The notes: generated by a model from the letters alone, not told the origin. 64,000 nucleotides of DNA from Gp6-AA40 sp035263125 (GCA_035263125.1 DATFRP010000359.1:1-64000); one strand, 5' to 3'; positions 34,761 to 44,149 are shown, counted from the stretch's first letter. Numbers and translations: made by a program.

Positions 34761-36632
34761 ATGAAACGCACTTCGCTTGTCATCGCAATGGGTGTGGCGT
34801 TCGCCGTTCTGCTGACCGCAACCCCTGGAGAGGCGCAGCTTCCGCGCGACCCGGCCGAACGGGCCAGAGTCATCTCGCAGATCATGGAAGTCAACTCCCG
34901 CGTGCTGACGCTCTTCGATCGCGAGGGCAAGGTGCTCGGCGTGGTGGGCTCGCGCGATATCTACAACCAGCCGGTGTTCTCGCCCGATGCGACCCGTATG
35001 GCGGTCATCAAACCGGATCTGGACAAAGAGACCAACGACCTCTGGATCATCGACGTCGCAAGCGGCAGAGGACGGCAGATCACCTCGAGCAAGGCACGCG
35101 AGGGGGCAAACTCACCAGCGTGGTCTCCGAATGGAGCGTCGATCGCATATGTTGCGCTCAGAGATGGGTACTTCGGCGTCTATCGCAAGCCATCGAGTGG
35201 TGAAGGAGCTGAGGAACTGCTCTACAAGAACTCCGCACCGATGACGCTGACCGACTGGTCTCAGGACGGCCGGTATCTGACTTACTTCTCCACCGACCTC
35301 TCCGGCGGCGGGCTGTACGCATTACCGGTCGAGACACAGGGAGAGCGGAAGCCGATCGAAGTGGTCCGCAGCAAGTCTCAGATGCAGGGGCCACGTCTCT
35401 CGCCTGACAGTCGTTTCATGTCGTATACATCGAACCCGTCGGGGCGCTTCGAGGTCTACGTCATTCCATTCGATCCTGCGGCTGCCGCTGGCTCTGCTCC
35501 ATCCGCCGGTCCGTGGCAGGTCTCCGATCAAGGCGGTACCGGAATGGTGTTCTGGCGCCGTGACGGAAAAGAGCTCTACTACCTCGCAGCAGACCGCGGA
35601 ATCATGGCCGTGGAAGTTGGCGGGGGAACTCCACCAACGTTCTCAAAACCTCAGTTGCTGTTCCGTCCATCAGCGGATATCGCTCCGGGTGTCGGACCAG
35701 GAACGACGAGCGTCAATCGCAACGGGGATCGATTCGTCATCGCGGTTCCGCGGCCTCAACTGCGTCAGCTCACGCTGTATGACCGGACCGGAAAGGTCGT
35801 CAACAGGATCGGCGAGCCGGGTTTCTACAACCAGCCCAATCTCTCTCCCGACGGTACCCACGCGGTGCTGATGCGAAACGATCCGAAGACCGGCAATACC
35901 GATATCTGGACGATGGATCTCGCCAGCGGCAAGGGCACGCCGATCACCGATGACACGTCACCAGAGAATGCGCCGATTTGGTCGCCGGACGGCAAGCAGG
36001 TCGCTTACGTGTCGACACGCGAGAGCCTTGCGGGCATCTATCGAAAACCCGCCGATGGAACAGGGCAAGAAGAGCTGCTGTTCCAGTACACGCCTGGTGC
36101 CGGGATGGTTCTGACCGACTGGTCGCCGGACGGCAAGTTCCTCACCTTCTACACCGGCGTGCTGGTGATGGTCCCACTCGACGCGAACAAGAAGGCGCTC
36201 GAGCGGAAAGAGATCGACTGGCTGCGAGAGGACTACGATGTGGTCCAGGGTCGCTTCTCGCCAGACAATCGCTACGTCGCGTTCCTGTCGAACGAAGCCG
36301 ACGTGGACAAGTTGGACGTGTACGTGCGTCCGTTCGACGCGAGCAAACCCGACGCGCCCGCGGGTCCGGCCGTGCGAGTCTCGACGAACGGCGCGACCGG
36401 CATGGTCACCTGGCGACAGGACAGCAAGGAGCTGTACTACATGACCCGCAACTGGGAGGTCATGGCCGTCGATGTCGAAACGACGCCGACGTTCAAGGCA
36501 GGGACACCGAAGATGTTGTTCTCACTGCCGGGACCGCTCCCCGGAAATCCGATGCAGTGGAAGAACGTCAGCAAGGATGGCCAGCGATTCCTGTTTGCGA
36601 TGCCTGCGACCGTGCCAGCACCCGGACGCTGA
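34761..36632 (+). CDS. TolB-like PD40 beta-propeller protein, secreted
   Basis: 623-aa exported protein, signal peptide SLVIAMGVAFAVLLTATPGEA. It consists of two related propellers: each half repeats a block with LTLYDRTGKV/LTLFDREGKV, YNQP, NDLWIIDV or NTDIWTMDL, SPAWSPNG or APIWSPDG, and GGTGMVFWRRDGKELYYL or GATGMVTWRQDSKELYYM. The PD40 motif (SPDxxRIAY-type) recurs about ten times. Such proteins usually bind peptides or carbohydrates; here no kinase or peptidase domain is attached. An internal gene duplication is evident. Confidence 0.85.
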   Translation: MKRTSLVIAMGVAFAVLLTATPGEAQLPRDPAERARVISQIMEVNSRVLTLFDREGKVLGVVGSRDIYNQPVFSPDATRMAVIKPDLDKETNDLWIIDVASGRGRQITSSKAREGANSPAWSPNGASIAYVALRDGYFGVYRKPSSGEGAEELLYKNSAPMTLTDWSQDGRYLTYFSTDLSGGGLYALPVETQGERKPIEVVRSKSQMQGPRLSPDSRFMSYTSNPSGRFEVYVIPFDPAAAAGSAPSAGPWQVSDQGGTGMVFWRRDGKELYYLAADRGIMAVEVGGGTPPTFSKPQLLFRPSADIAPGVGPGTTSVNRNGDRFVIAVPRPQLRQLTLYDRTGKVVNRIGEPGFYNQPNLSPDGTHAVLMRNDPKTGNTDIWTMDLASGKGTPITDDTSPENAPIWSPDGKQVAYVSTRESLAGIYRKPADGTGQEELLFQYTPGAGMVLTDWSPDGKFLTFYTGVLVMVPLDANKKALERKEIDWLREDYDVVQGRFSPDNRYVAFLSNEADVDKLDVYVRPFDASKPDAPAGPAVRVSTNGATGMVTWRQDSKELYYMTRNWEVMAVDVETTPTFKAGTPKMLFSLPGPLPGNPMQWKNVSKDGQRFLFAMPATVPAPGR

Positions 36633-36642
36633 GAACCGGCCG

Positions 36643-38403
36643 CTACGACTTGGTTTTCGACGTGATGTACGCGTCGACCTCGTCTTCCAGGAGATCGAGC
36701 GGCAGGGTGCCGTTCCGCAGCACCGCATCGTGGAATTCACGGATGTCGAACTTCGCTCCGAGCTTCTGCTCGGCCCGGTGCCGCAATTCGAGAATCTTCA
36801 GCTGACCGAGCTTGTACGCCAGCGCCTGTCCCGGACGCGCGATGTAGCGGTCGACTTCCGCCAGCGACTGCGCGGGGGCGTGCAACGCGAAGTACTCGCG
36901 GGCGCGGTCGCGCGACCATCCCATCGCGTGAATGCCGGTATCGACCACGAGACGCACGGCGCGGAACTGCTCGCTCGCCAGCTGACCGAAGCGCGTGGAC
37001 AGCTCCGTGTACGCGCCAAGCTCCTGTCCCAGCGACTCGCCATAGAGCGCCCATCCTTCTGAAAACGCCGACGCACTGTAGGCGCGCCGGAAATCTGGCA
37101 GGCCGGGCAGCTCGCGGGCCAATCCGATCTGCAGGTGATGTCCTGGCACCGACTCGTGCAAGACCAGCGCGGGGATCGTGTACTTGAACTGATCCTGCGG
37201 TCGGTAGGTGTTCATGTTGAACCACGCCGGGCGCGATCCATCGGCGGTGCCCACCGTGTAGTTCGACGCCGTCGACGCTTCCCGGTCCGGGGGAATCGGC
37301 CGCACGCCGACGGTCATCTTCGGCAGGCGAATGAAGAGGCGCGGCAGCGCGGGCTGCACCCGCGCGAGCACGTCGCGCGCGTACTGCAGCATCTCCTCCT
37401 GGCTCGTGAAACGCATGCCTGGCTGCGCGCCGAGCTGCTTCTCGAAGTCGGTCACCGAACCGCTGAAGCCGGCCTCGCGGGCGAGTCGCGCCATCTCCTT
37501 CTCGATCCGCGCAACTTCGTCGAGGCCGAGCTGATGAATCCGCTCCGGCTCCAGGCGCGTCGTGGTGTAGGCGTGAACCAACGCGGTGTAGGCGGCACGT
37601 CCGTTCTTCAGCGAGCCGAGACCGATCTCTGTCCGCGCGTGCGGACGATACGTCTCGCGCAGAAACGTTTCCAGCTTCTTCCAGCTCGATACGAACTGCT
37701 GCTCGTACGCTTTCCGCGCGTCGGCGCGCAGACGCTCCTGCTCGGCGGGCCGGAAGTCACCTGGAAACCGCCTGAACGCGTTCAGCAATGGTGACTGGTC
37801 GGGCGACGCCTCACGTTGCGCGACCACCTGATCGAGCGTGAGATCGATCACGATTGCAGGCTGGGCGAGTCCGGCGGCAAGCTGCTCGCGCATCAGATCA
37901 ATCGTCTGATCGACGTAGACCGGCAGCGCACGAAGGCGGGTGATGATGTTCTCGTAGTCTTTCACCGTACGCGACGGCATCGCATCGATCGCGCCGAACA
38001 CGTCGTTGTGCGCGCCGTCGGACTGCGACGTCCGTTGAACGAGCTCGAGATACGGCTCGGCCTCGAGCTGCGTCTGCAGCTCCGAGATCATCAGCCGGGC
38101 GCTGAGCCGATCGGCAGCATTCAAGTTGCCCGGCTCGAGATAGATCGCCTTCTGAAGAAACTCCTCACGGTCGCGCCGCACCCGCTCGCGCGCGGTCTTC
38201 GACCAGTCGCGCCAGCGATCGTTGTGATCGACGCGGCCGAAGCGCGTCGCCAGCTCGGGCTGCTGCGCCAGCCGCCACTCCCAGTACTCGACGAACAGTT
38301 GATAGAGCGTCTGGGACGAGGGACCGACGAATTTCTCAGGTCCCTGCGCAGGGAGAACGATTGGCGCCAGAACGAGTGCGAGGAGGAGGGCGAGCTTCTT
38401 CAC
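36643..38403 (-). CDS. DUF885 family metallopeptidase-like protein, secreted
   Basis: 586-aa exported protein with signal peptide (KLALLLALVLAPIVLPAQ). The DUF885 core has LVLHESVPGHHLQIGLA, a possible metal site, then FSEGWALYGESLGQELG with a conserved glutamate, YSRDRAREY-like region and YKLGQLKILELR. Members are thought to be zinc carboxypeptidases related to M2/M3 enzymes. GTG 38403 is chosen because TAGATT lies 6 nt upstream, a leaderless arrangement, and MKKLA opens the signal peptide. It is convergent with the propeller gene, 10 nt apart. Confidence 0.9.
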   Translation of the reverse strand: MKKLALLLALVLAPIVLPAQGPEKFVGPSSQTLYQLFVEYWEWRLAQQPELATRFGRVDHNDRWRDWSKTARERVRRDREEFLQKAIYLEPGNLNAADRLSARLMISELQTQLEAEPYLELVQRTSQSDGAHNDVFGAIDAMPSRTVKDYENIITRLRALPVYVDQTIDLMREQLAAGLAQPAIVIDLTLDQVVAQREASPDQSPLLNAFRRFPGDFRPAEQERLRADARKAYEQQFVSSWKKLETFLRETYRPHARTEIGLGSLKNGRAAYTALVHAYTTTRLEPERIHQLGLDEVARIEKEMARLAREAGFSGSVTDFEKQLGAQPGMRFTSQEEMLQYARDVLARVQPALPRLFIRLPKMTVGVRPIPPDREASTASNYTVGTADGSRPAWFNMNTYRPQDQFKYTIPALVLHESVPGHHLQIGLARELPGLPDFRRAYSASAFSEGWALYGESLGQELGAYTELSTRFGQLASEQFRAVRLVVDTGIHAMGWSRDRAREYFALHAPAQSLAEVDRYIARPGQALAYKLGQLKILELRHRAEQKLGAKFDIREFHDAVLRNGTLPLDLLEDEVDAYITSKTKS

Positions 38404-38409
38404 GAGATC

Positions 38410-38415
38410 AATCTA
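38410..38415 (-). promoter_or_regulatory. -10 box of the DUF885 gene (leaderless GTG)
   Basis: TAGATT on the minus strand ends 6 nt before the GTG start; no Shine-Dalgarno is present. Confidence 0.4.
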
Positions 38416-38431
38416 ATTTATGGGGACGGAT

Positions 38432-38500
38432 GGCGGGCTTAAAAAAACAAGCCCGCCCTACACTGCGCCTCGTTTTGCATTTTGCATCTTGAATTCTGCA
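38432..38500. repeat. Hairpin repeat followed by heptamer repeats
   Basis: Arms GGCGGGCTT and AAGCCCGCC (38432-38457) enclose an A-rich loop and are followed by CTACAC, the common tail. Next come 7-bp units TTTTGCA, TTTTGCA, TCTTGAA, TTCTGCA up to the stop of the PQQ dehydrogenase gene. This is the same heptamer class as at 1831, with different sequence. Confidence 0.65.
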
Positions 38501-40471
38501 TTACGACGCGGGCAACCGGAACGCAATCAACTCGCCTGGGAAATTCTGATTGCTGATCGCAACGACGATGTACTGGCGCCCATTGAGCATGTACGTCATC
38601 GGCGATCCGGTTTGTGGCGCGGGCATGTAGACGGCGCCTGCATCCTGTCCGGTCTTCTTGTCGTACGCACGCAGCATCGCGCCCCGACGACCGTCAGGGA
38701 GGGTCACCATGCCGCCTTCACCGGCGACCACTAGCGACTTCGTCACCAGCGTGCCGATGCGCCCCGGGCGTCCCGTGCGCGGGATGTTCAGACCTTTGAG
38801 CAGCGGATGATTGCGGATGTTGTCAGGCGTGTCGCCGTGAGCCACCTGCCACAGCAGCTCGCCCTTATGAAGGTCGATCGCCGTGATGCGGCCGTACGGC
38901 GGCTTGATCAGCGGCAGGCCCTGCACGGTGGTCGCCACCGCGGGCGCCTTCGGGTTCGCGGGATCGACGGCCTGCCCCCGGACGAAGGCCATGTCCGACG
39001 GCTTCTGCGGCCGCTCCGTGCCAGGCACCAGACCGAGCGCGACGACGTTGGTGTTGGTGAAGATATAGAAGACGCCGGTTTCGGGATCGTACGAGCCGCC
39101 CTGCCAGTTCGCGCCTCCGGTTGCATCGGGCAGCATGAGCGTTGCGAGCGGGCCGGGCCACGTGCTGACCACAGGCGGCGTGAAAATCGGACCGATCTTG
39201 AAACGAGACACGAGCTTTACTGCCTCGGCCCGTAGCTCCGGCGTGAAATCAATCAGATCGTCGATCGCGACGCCCTGACGCTCGTACGCCGGCGGCTTGC
39301 TGACGAACCGTTGCGTCGGCCACGACTTCTCCATCGGCACGTTCGACTGCTCGACGGCGCGCTCTTCGATCGGCCAGACCGGCTCTCCAGTTACGCGATC
39401 GAACACGTACAGCCACCCCTGCTTGGTCGGCTGCGCGACGATCTTGCGCAGGCGCCCGTCGATCGTCAGATCCGCGACGATCGGCGCACACGGCAGATCC
39501 CAATCCCAGATGCCGTGATGGATGAACTGATAGTGCCACTTGCGCTTGCCCGTCTTCAGATCCACGGCGATGAGACTCTCACCGAAGAGTCCCGCGCCTG
39601 GACGATGGCCACCGTAGTAGTCGCCGGTCGGCATCTCGACGGGCAGAAACACGGTATTGAGCTCCTCGTCCACGCTGATCTGCGCCCACACGCCGGCATT
39701 GCCGGTGTAGGACTCGGAGTCCTGCTGCCACGTGTCGCTGCCAAACTCGCCGGGTTCAGGGATCGTGTGGAAAATCCAGAGCCGCTTGCCGGTGCGCACA
39801 TCGAAGCCGCGCACGTAACCTTTCTCATTGCGGCGGCTGATCGGGCGGCTGCCCTCGGTATGCGCCGCGCCGATGATGATGACGTCCCTGGCGATGACCG
39901 GAGCGGCGTGCAGGCCGATGTCGCCGGTCACCGGATCCATATCCTGGTCGTCGTCGAGCTTCAGATCGACGATGCCGTTCTTGCCGAATGATGTCACGAC
40001 CGCGCCCGTCTTCGCGTCGAGGGCCACCATGCGGTAGCCGGGTGTGACATAGATGATTCGCGCGGAGCGCCCATCGGACCAGTACGCAAGGCCGCGGCCC
40101 GACAACTGGCGCGGCGCCGATTCACCGCGCTTGCCTTCTTCCTCGCTGTGGATCCACTTCATCTCGCCGGTCGCGGCATCGAGCGCAACGACCGCGCGGC
40201 GTGTCCCCGCCGTCGTATAGAGCCATCCGCCCACCATCAACGGCGTCGACTGGAAGTTGAACTCGGGGCGCGGACCGAGGTTGTCGGTCTTGAGTCGCCA
40301 CGCCACTTCGAGGTTGTTGAAGTTGTCCTTGTTGATCTGGTCAAACGGCTTGTAACGCGTGCTGAACAGATCGGCTCCGTAGGTTCGCCATTCACCGCTT
40401 ACGTCCGCGGGCGCTTGCGCACCGAGCCTGACGACCGCCAGCGCGGCCAGAACGAACAGCGTCTTCTTCAT
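38501..40471 (-). CDS. PQQ-dependent dehydrogenase (quinoprotein), secreted
   Basis: 656-aa exported protein with signal peptide (TLFVLAALAVVRLGAQ). It has the eight-bladed quinoprotein pattern: WRTYGADLFSTRYKPFDQIN, VVALDAATGEMKW, AAPVIARDVIIIGAA, LIAVDLKTGKRKWHYQFIHH, WDWDLPCAPIVADL and ITAIDLHKGELLWQV. Such enzymes oxidise alcohols or sugars in the periplasm and pass electrons to ubiquinone or a cytochrome. No heme domain is fused. The ATG overlaps the stop of the upstream NHL gene as ATGA, so the two are coupled. The substrate is unknown. Confidence 0.92.
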   Translation of the reverse strand: MKKTLFVLAALAVVRLGAQAPADVSGEWRTYGADLFSTRYKPFDQINKDNFNNLEVAWRLKTDNLGPRPEFNFQSTPLMVGGWLYTTAGTRRAVVALDAATGEMKWIHSEEEGKRGESAPRQLSGRGLAYWSDGRSARIIYVTPGYRMVALDAKTGAVVTSFGKNGIVDLKLDDDQDMDPVTGDIGLHAAPVIARDVIIIGAAHTEGSRPISRRNEKGYVRGFDVRTGKRLWIFHTIPEPGEFGSDTWQQDSESYTGNAGVWAQISVDEELNTVFLPVEMPTGDYYGGHRPGAGLFGESLIAVDLKTGKRKWHYQFIHHGIWDWDLPCAPIVADLTIDGRLRKIVAQPTKQGWLYVFDRVTGEPVWPIEERAVEQSNVPMEKSWPTQRFVSKPPAYERQGVAIDDLIDFTPELRAEAVKLVSRFKIGPIFTPPVVSTWPGPLATLMLPDATGGANWQGGSYDPETGVFYIFTNTNVVALGLVPGTERPQKPSDMAFVRGQAVDPANPKAPAVATTVQGLPLIKPPYGRITAIDLHKGELLWQVAHGDTPDNIRNHPLLKGLNIPRTGRPGRIGTLVTKSLVVAGEGGMVTLPDGRRGAMLRAYDKKTGQDAGAVYMPAPQTGSPMTYMLNGRQYIVVAISNQNFPGELIAFRLPAS

Positions 40472-41679
40472 CGCGGCCACACCGTTCCCTGCTCCCGTTT
40501 CGTGACCGGGCGAAGCCCTTTGTAGACGAACTTCTGGATGCGCTTCCCTTCGTAGGTCTCGGTCGTGTAGAGGTTCCCCTTCGAATCGACTGCAATACTG
40601 TGGACCGCGTAGAACTGTCCTGGCTGGCGGCCGCCGTCGCCGAAGCTCGTGATCTCCTCGAGCGTGTCGCGTCGAAGGATGCGGATCTTCATGTTGTTGC
40701 CGTCGGCCATGTACAGGTAGGTCTGCCCCGGATCTTTCGAGAACGCCACGTCGAAGACGGATCCATCGCCGAGACTGTTCTTCGCGAAGAACGCCTCTTT
40801 CACGAACGTCCCGTCCTTCTTGAACACCTGCAGCCGGTTGTTCTTGCGATCGCAGACATACACGAGGCCGTCGGTTGACAGATCCGCGCAGTGTACCGGC
40901 GTGCGGAACTGCTGCGCGGGCGGCGCCTCCGGCTTGTAGGGACCGAGATCCGTGTCGTCAGGTTTTTTACCGTATGCGCCCCAATACCGTTTGAACTTTC
41001 CCGTGTCGGCGTCGACGATGGCAACGCGCTTGTTCAAGTAGCCGTCGGCGAGATAGGCCTCGTTGGCGGCGGGGTCGACGAAGATCTTGGCGACGCGTCC
41101 GAACGCCTGCTGATCGTTGCTGCCGCCGACGTATGTCGGTTTGCCGTCCTTGTTCAGAGGCCCCTTCCGCGCGTCGGCGTGGCCGACCTGCAGGAGGAAC
41201 TTCCCGCCTTTCGTGAACTTGAGCACCTGCGAGTCGCCGTCCCCGTTGCCGCCGATCCAGACGTTGCCTTTGTAGTCGACGGTGATGCCGTGATTCGACG
41301 AGGGCCATTCGTAGCCCTCACCGGGACCGCCCCAATGCCCGACGAGCCTGCCTTCCGGATCGAACTCGAGCACCGGCGGCGCGGCCGCGCAACACTCGTC
41401 GGAAAGGTGCGACTCGAGCGCCCGCTCCTTCTCGGCGAGCGTCCCCGAGCCACGGTGGATCATCCAGATGTGATCGCGATCGTCGACGGAGACGCCGATC
41501 GACGACCCGAGCACCCAGTGATTCGGCAGGGGCTTGGGCCACAGAGGATCGACCTCGAAGTATGGGGCCATCACGGTGCTGCGGTTCTGCGCCGCTATTT
41601 CGCGCGCGACCAGAAAGCCGGCAGCACTGAAGACTGTGAGAAAGAGCATCGTCCGTCCGCGCGCGTGAAGGATTCGCAC
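40468..41679 (-). CDS. Secreted NHL-repeat beta-propeller protein
   Basis: 403-aa exported protein with hydrophobic start MLFLTVFSAAGFLVAREIAAQ. Repeats such as SSNHGITVDYKGNVWIGG, FRTPVHCADLSTDGLVYVC and YAVHSIAVDSKGNLYTTE are NHL blades, as in peptidyl-alpha-hydroxyglycine lyase-like propellers. It is the first gene of a pair with a PQQ dehydrogenase. A perfect TATAAT lies about 24 nt upstream, and GGGGAGGG about 5 nt before the GTG start, so this mRNA has a normal leader. Its role may be binding or scaffolding for the dehydrogenase. Confidence 0.87.
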   Translation of the reverse strand: MRILHARGRTMLFLTVFSAAGFLVAREIAAQNRSTVMAPYFEVDPLWPKPLPNHWVLGSSIGVSVDDRDHIWMIHRGSGTLAEKERALESHLSDECCAAAPPVLEFDPEGRLVGHWGGPGEGYEWPSSNHGITVDYKGNVWIGGNGDGDSQVLKFTKGGKFLLQVGHADARKGPLNKDGKPTYVGGSNDQQAFGRVAKIFVDPAANEAYLADGYLNKRVAIVDADTGKFKRYWGAYGKKPDDTDLGPYKPEAPPAQQFRTPVHCADLSTDGLVYVCDRKNNRLQVFKKDGTFVKEAFFAKNSLGDGSVFDVAFSKDPGQTYLYMADGNNMKIRILRRDTLEEITSFGDGGRQPGQFYAVHSIAVDSKGNLYTTETYEGKRIQKFVYKGLRPVTKREQGTVWPR

Positions 41680-41703
41680 AGCACCCTCCCCTGGAGTGCG
41701 GCG

Positions 41704-41709
41704 ATTATA
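41704..41709 (-). promoter_or_regulatory. Consensus -10 box of the NHL/PQQ operon
   Basis: TATAAT on the minus strand, 24 nt before the GTG start, followed by a GGGGAGGG ribosome site. No good -35 was found. Confidence 0.55.
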
Positions 41710-41736
41710 GCGGGAGTCAGGGCTCGTCTCAGCTAC

Positions 41737-42105
41737 TCAGAGTTCGAGCGTGTGCCTCGGCCCGAGGCCCTTCAGCAGCAGTTCATCGGCTGTCGCGAGC
41801 CTCCACCCCCGAAGTCGCGCGTGCGCGGCAATCAGGCGATCGAAGGGGTCACGCGTCCATGAGAGATCGAGTGCGGAGCCGAACCACGAGGCCGCAGGCG
41901 GATCGTCGAGCGTCCAGCGCTCGTCGACCGCGAGCATCTGCGCGTCGCCTCTTGGCAGCCTGAGACGTCCGGCTTCTTCCAGGAATTGCAGTTCGAGCAA
42001 GTTTGCGGGCGAGATATAGAGGCGCCGCGCGCCACGCAGCAAGGGCGCCACACGACTACGACCCTGATCGAGCCAGATGAGCGCGTGCGTGTCGAGCAGG
42101 ATCAC
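41737..42105 (-). CDS. VapC-type PIN-domain toxin
   Basis: 122-aa PIN ribonuclease. Acidic residues are in place: first Asp in ILLDTHALIWL, Glu in PANLLELQFLEE, then Asp in WTRDPFDRLIAAHA, and a final TADELL. The start is GTG in a GTGA overlap with the antitoxin stop, giving a standard MILLDTHALIW N-terminus. VapC toxins cleave tRNA or rRNA when freed from the antitoxin. The pair forms a type II module. Confidence 0.9.
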   Translation of the reverse strand: MILLDTHALIWLDQGRSRVAPLLRGARRLYISPANLLELQFLEEAGRLRLPRGDAQMLAVDERWTLDDPPAASWFGSALDLSWTRDPFDRLIAAHARLRGWRLATADELLLKGLGPRHTLEL

Positions 42106-42356
42106 CGGCGCTTCCGCGCCCTCAAGCTCAGGCTGCGGGGCGTCCACGTCCAGCTCCACTGCCCTTCGGCAACCGCAGGATCGAGCACTTCGATCTTCGG
42201 TTTTCGTCGCCCACTGCGCCGCGGGGCGTCCGAAGCCACGGACAGGCGAAAGCGCGTGCCGCGGCGCTCGATGATCACGTTGACCCCCTGTTCCGCCTCG
42301 TCCAACGCGTCAGACAACCGCTCACGAACGTGCGCGACTGTATAGCGCTTGTTCAT
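42102..42356 (-). CDS. Phd/YefM-like antitoxin
   Basis: 84-aa protein. TVAHVRERLSDALDEAEQGVNVIIERRGTRFRL is the Phd fold that binds operator DNA (given here only as a pattern: helix, then a beta hairpin). The C-terminus is basic (SLRARKRR) and would wrap the toxin. The stop overlaps the toxin start. The ATG sits 8 nt after TACAAT, so the message is probably leaderless, and the promoter overlaps a TGTACA double palindrome. Confidence 0.82.
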   Translation of the reverse strand: MNKRYTVAHVRERLSDALDEAEQGVNVIIERRGTRFRLSVASDAPRRSGRRKPKIEVLDPAVAEGQWSWTWTPRSLSLRARKRR

Positions 42357-42359
42357 GCT

Positions 42360-42372
42360 TGTACATTGTACA
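42360..42372. promoter_or_regulatory. TA-module operator and promoter (two TGTACA palindromes)
   Basis: Two copies of the palindrome TGTACA are 7 bp apart and separated by one T. TACAAT, the -10 box of the antitoxin gene, overlaps both. This fits conditional cooperativity by a toxin-antitoxin complex. Confidence 0.6.
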
Positions 42373-42424
42373 CCATTGCACGATTCACGCGTGGGGGCGC
42401 GAACCTATCCGATTCGCGATCGCC

Positions 42425-44149
42425 TCATTTGCTCAACGCGTCGGCGGTCACGAATCGGGGCTCGATATCGACAGGCACGCCTTTCAGCTTATCGAGCACC
42501 GCCTGCACCGGCGGTCGCACGACGCCGAGCGTATCCATCATCTGCCTGGCGGCCGCGTAGTCGCCCTTCGCCTGCATCGTCATGATGTCGCGGGTGAGGT
42601 CGATGACGTTCTGCTTGATGCGTTCGTCGTTGACGGCAAAGGTACCGTTCGGCGCGGTCGTGAGGCCGCCGTGATCGAGGAAGTAATTGAGCTGGATCGC
42701 CACGCCGCGGCCGTGGGCTTCGGTGATGCCGAAGCGGATCGACCGGAACATCGACGCGAGATACGTCGTGTACATCGTGGTGGCGTACGCCTTGTCGAGC
42801 TTCTCGCGATCGACCAGGAATCGCATCGCGAAGAGCCCCGAGACGTCGGCTTTGGCTTCTTCGATCGTGCTGTAGATCTCTTTGAACTCCTGCCGCACTG
42901 TCGTCTTTTTTCCGCCCACGACGATGTTGTGCGGGCCGAGGCCGTGCATCAGCTCGTGCATCAGGATATGTGTGAAGAACGCGTCGAATGCGACGTGCTG
43001 CCGATCGTCGACGGCCAGCGCCACCTGCGCAATCGGCACCAGCACCATCTTGAACTTGGCCTCCTGCGTGTTCTTCAACATCACCCGCTTGGAGCCCTTC
43101 TCCTGAATCACGCGCTCGTCGTTGGGCAGATTGAAGGCGGCCGTCTGCACGCCACGGTTGCCGTCGCCCGCCGAGAAGACCGTGTTCACCACGCGGATTG
43201 GCGCCAACGCTCCGAGTTTCGGGTTGCGATATTTCGGATCGATAGGCAGGTTGTTCTCGATCTCCTGCAGCTCGGATCCGAATCGCGACAGCTTCTGCGT
43301 CTCGGCATCGTCTCTGATCGTGATGAACGATTCGAACGCAGCCTTGAAGTTGAACCACTCGTCCTCGTACACCTCGTACGGCCCGATGGTCGGCTCGATG
43401 CTCGCATCGAGCGCCATCCAGGCGACGTCGCTCTCGTAGTAGTCGTCGGTCAGGAGCGCGGCTGCCCGTTTCTCGAGAAAGCTCTTGAGCGTCGGTTGTG
43501 TGGTCAGCGCTGCGGCTTCACGCAGCAGGCCCGAAACCTTGGTGAGATCGTCTTTGTACTCGACCGAATACGGCACAGGGATGAACTTGCCGTCGGGTCC
43601 GCGCCGGATCACCGTGAAGAAGCCGACCGCTTTCTTGTGCTCGGCCGGAGACAGCGTCTTCAGCCAGGCCTCGATGTCGGCCTTGGTGGAATCGCCGGGA
43701 TAGAAGTTCGCCTGCGGCGGCTTGGGAGGCGCGCCGGGGATGAACGGCTCGTTGTGATCGAGCCGCGACCACGGCCCTTTGTTGATCGTGAAGTAGTGCA
43801 GCCGCGCCCGCCCGAGCGGCGATGTGTCGCGTGAGAGGTCCTGCCGCATTTTCTCGTTGCCGGCCCAGACCTGACGCAGGAAGAGCGGGTCCATCACTCT
43901 CGATGCCTCGACCATCTTCGCGAGCGCCTGCCGCTCGTTTGATGGGAGCGCCGAGATGTTGACTGCGAGATCGACCGGCGCGAACCGCGCCGCCATCGTC
44001 TCGATCTTTTTGGTTTCGGGATCTGCGGGCGAAGTGGCTGCTGTCGTTGTTTCCACGGGTGCTGCCGTCGGTTGTGAACCGCCGCAGGCAATCGCTGCGG
44101 CTACGAACAAAGAGACCGGGAAAAGTGCGTGAGTCGTCCTCATCCGCAT
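42425..44149 (-). CDS. M49-like dipeptidyl-peptidase III family lipoprotein
   Basis: 574-aa protein with lipobox VAAAIACGG. The zinc region reads HILMHELMHGLGPHN: HExxH, rather than the HExxGH of classical M49 enzymes. The second motif, EEAKAD, fits the M49 EExxAD/E pattern. Long N-terminal half and 570-aa length are like bacterial DPP III-type proteins. It probably trims short peptides at the periplasmic side. The start ATG overlaps the yqgE stop as TGATG, so translation is coupled. Confidence 0.83.
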   Translation of the reverse strand: MRMRTTHALFPVSLFVAAAIACGGSQPTAAPVETTTAATSPADPETKKIETMAARFAPVDLAVNISALPSNERQALAKMVEASRVMDPLFLRQVWAGNEKMRQDLSRDTSPLGRARLHYFTINKGPWSRLDHNEPFIPGAPPKPPQANFYPGDSTKADIEAWLKTLSPAEHKKAVGFFTVIRRGPDGKFIPVPYSVEYKDDLTKVSGLLREAAALTTQPTLKSFLEKRAAALLTDDYYESDVAWMALDASIEPTIGPYEVYEDEWFNFKAAFESFITIRDDAETQKLSRFGSELQEIENNLPIDPKYRNPKLGALAPIRVVNTVFSAGDGNRGVQTAAFNLPNDERVIQEKGSKRVMLKNTQEAKFKMVLVPIAQVALAVDDRQHVAFDAFFTHILMHELMHGLGPHNIVVGGKKTTVRQEFKEIYSTIEEAKADVSGLFAMRFLVDREKLDKAYATTMYTTYLASMFRSIRFGITEAHGRGVAIQLNYFLDHGGLTTAPNGTFAVNDERIKQNVIDLTRDIMTMQAKGDYAAARQMMDTLGVVRPPVQAVLDKLKGVPVDIEPRFVTADALSK

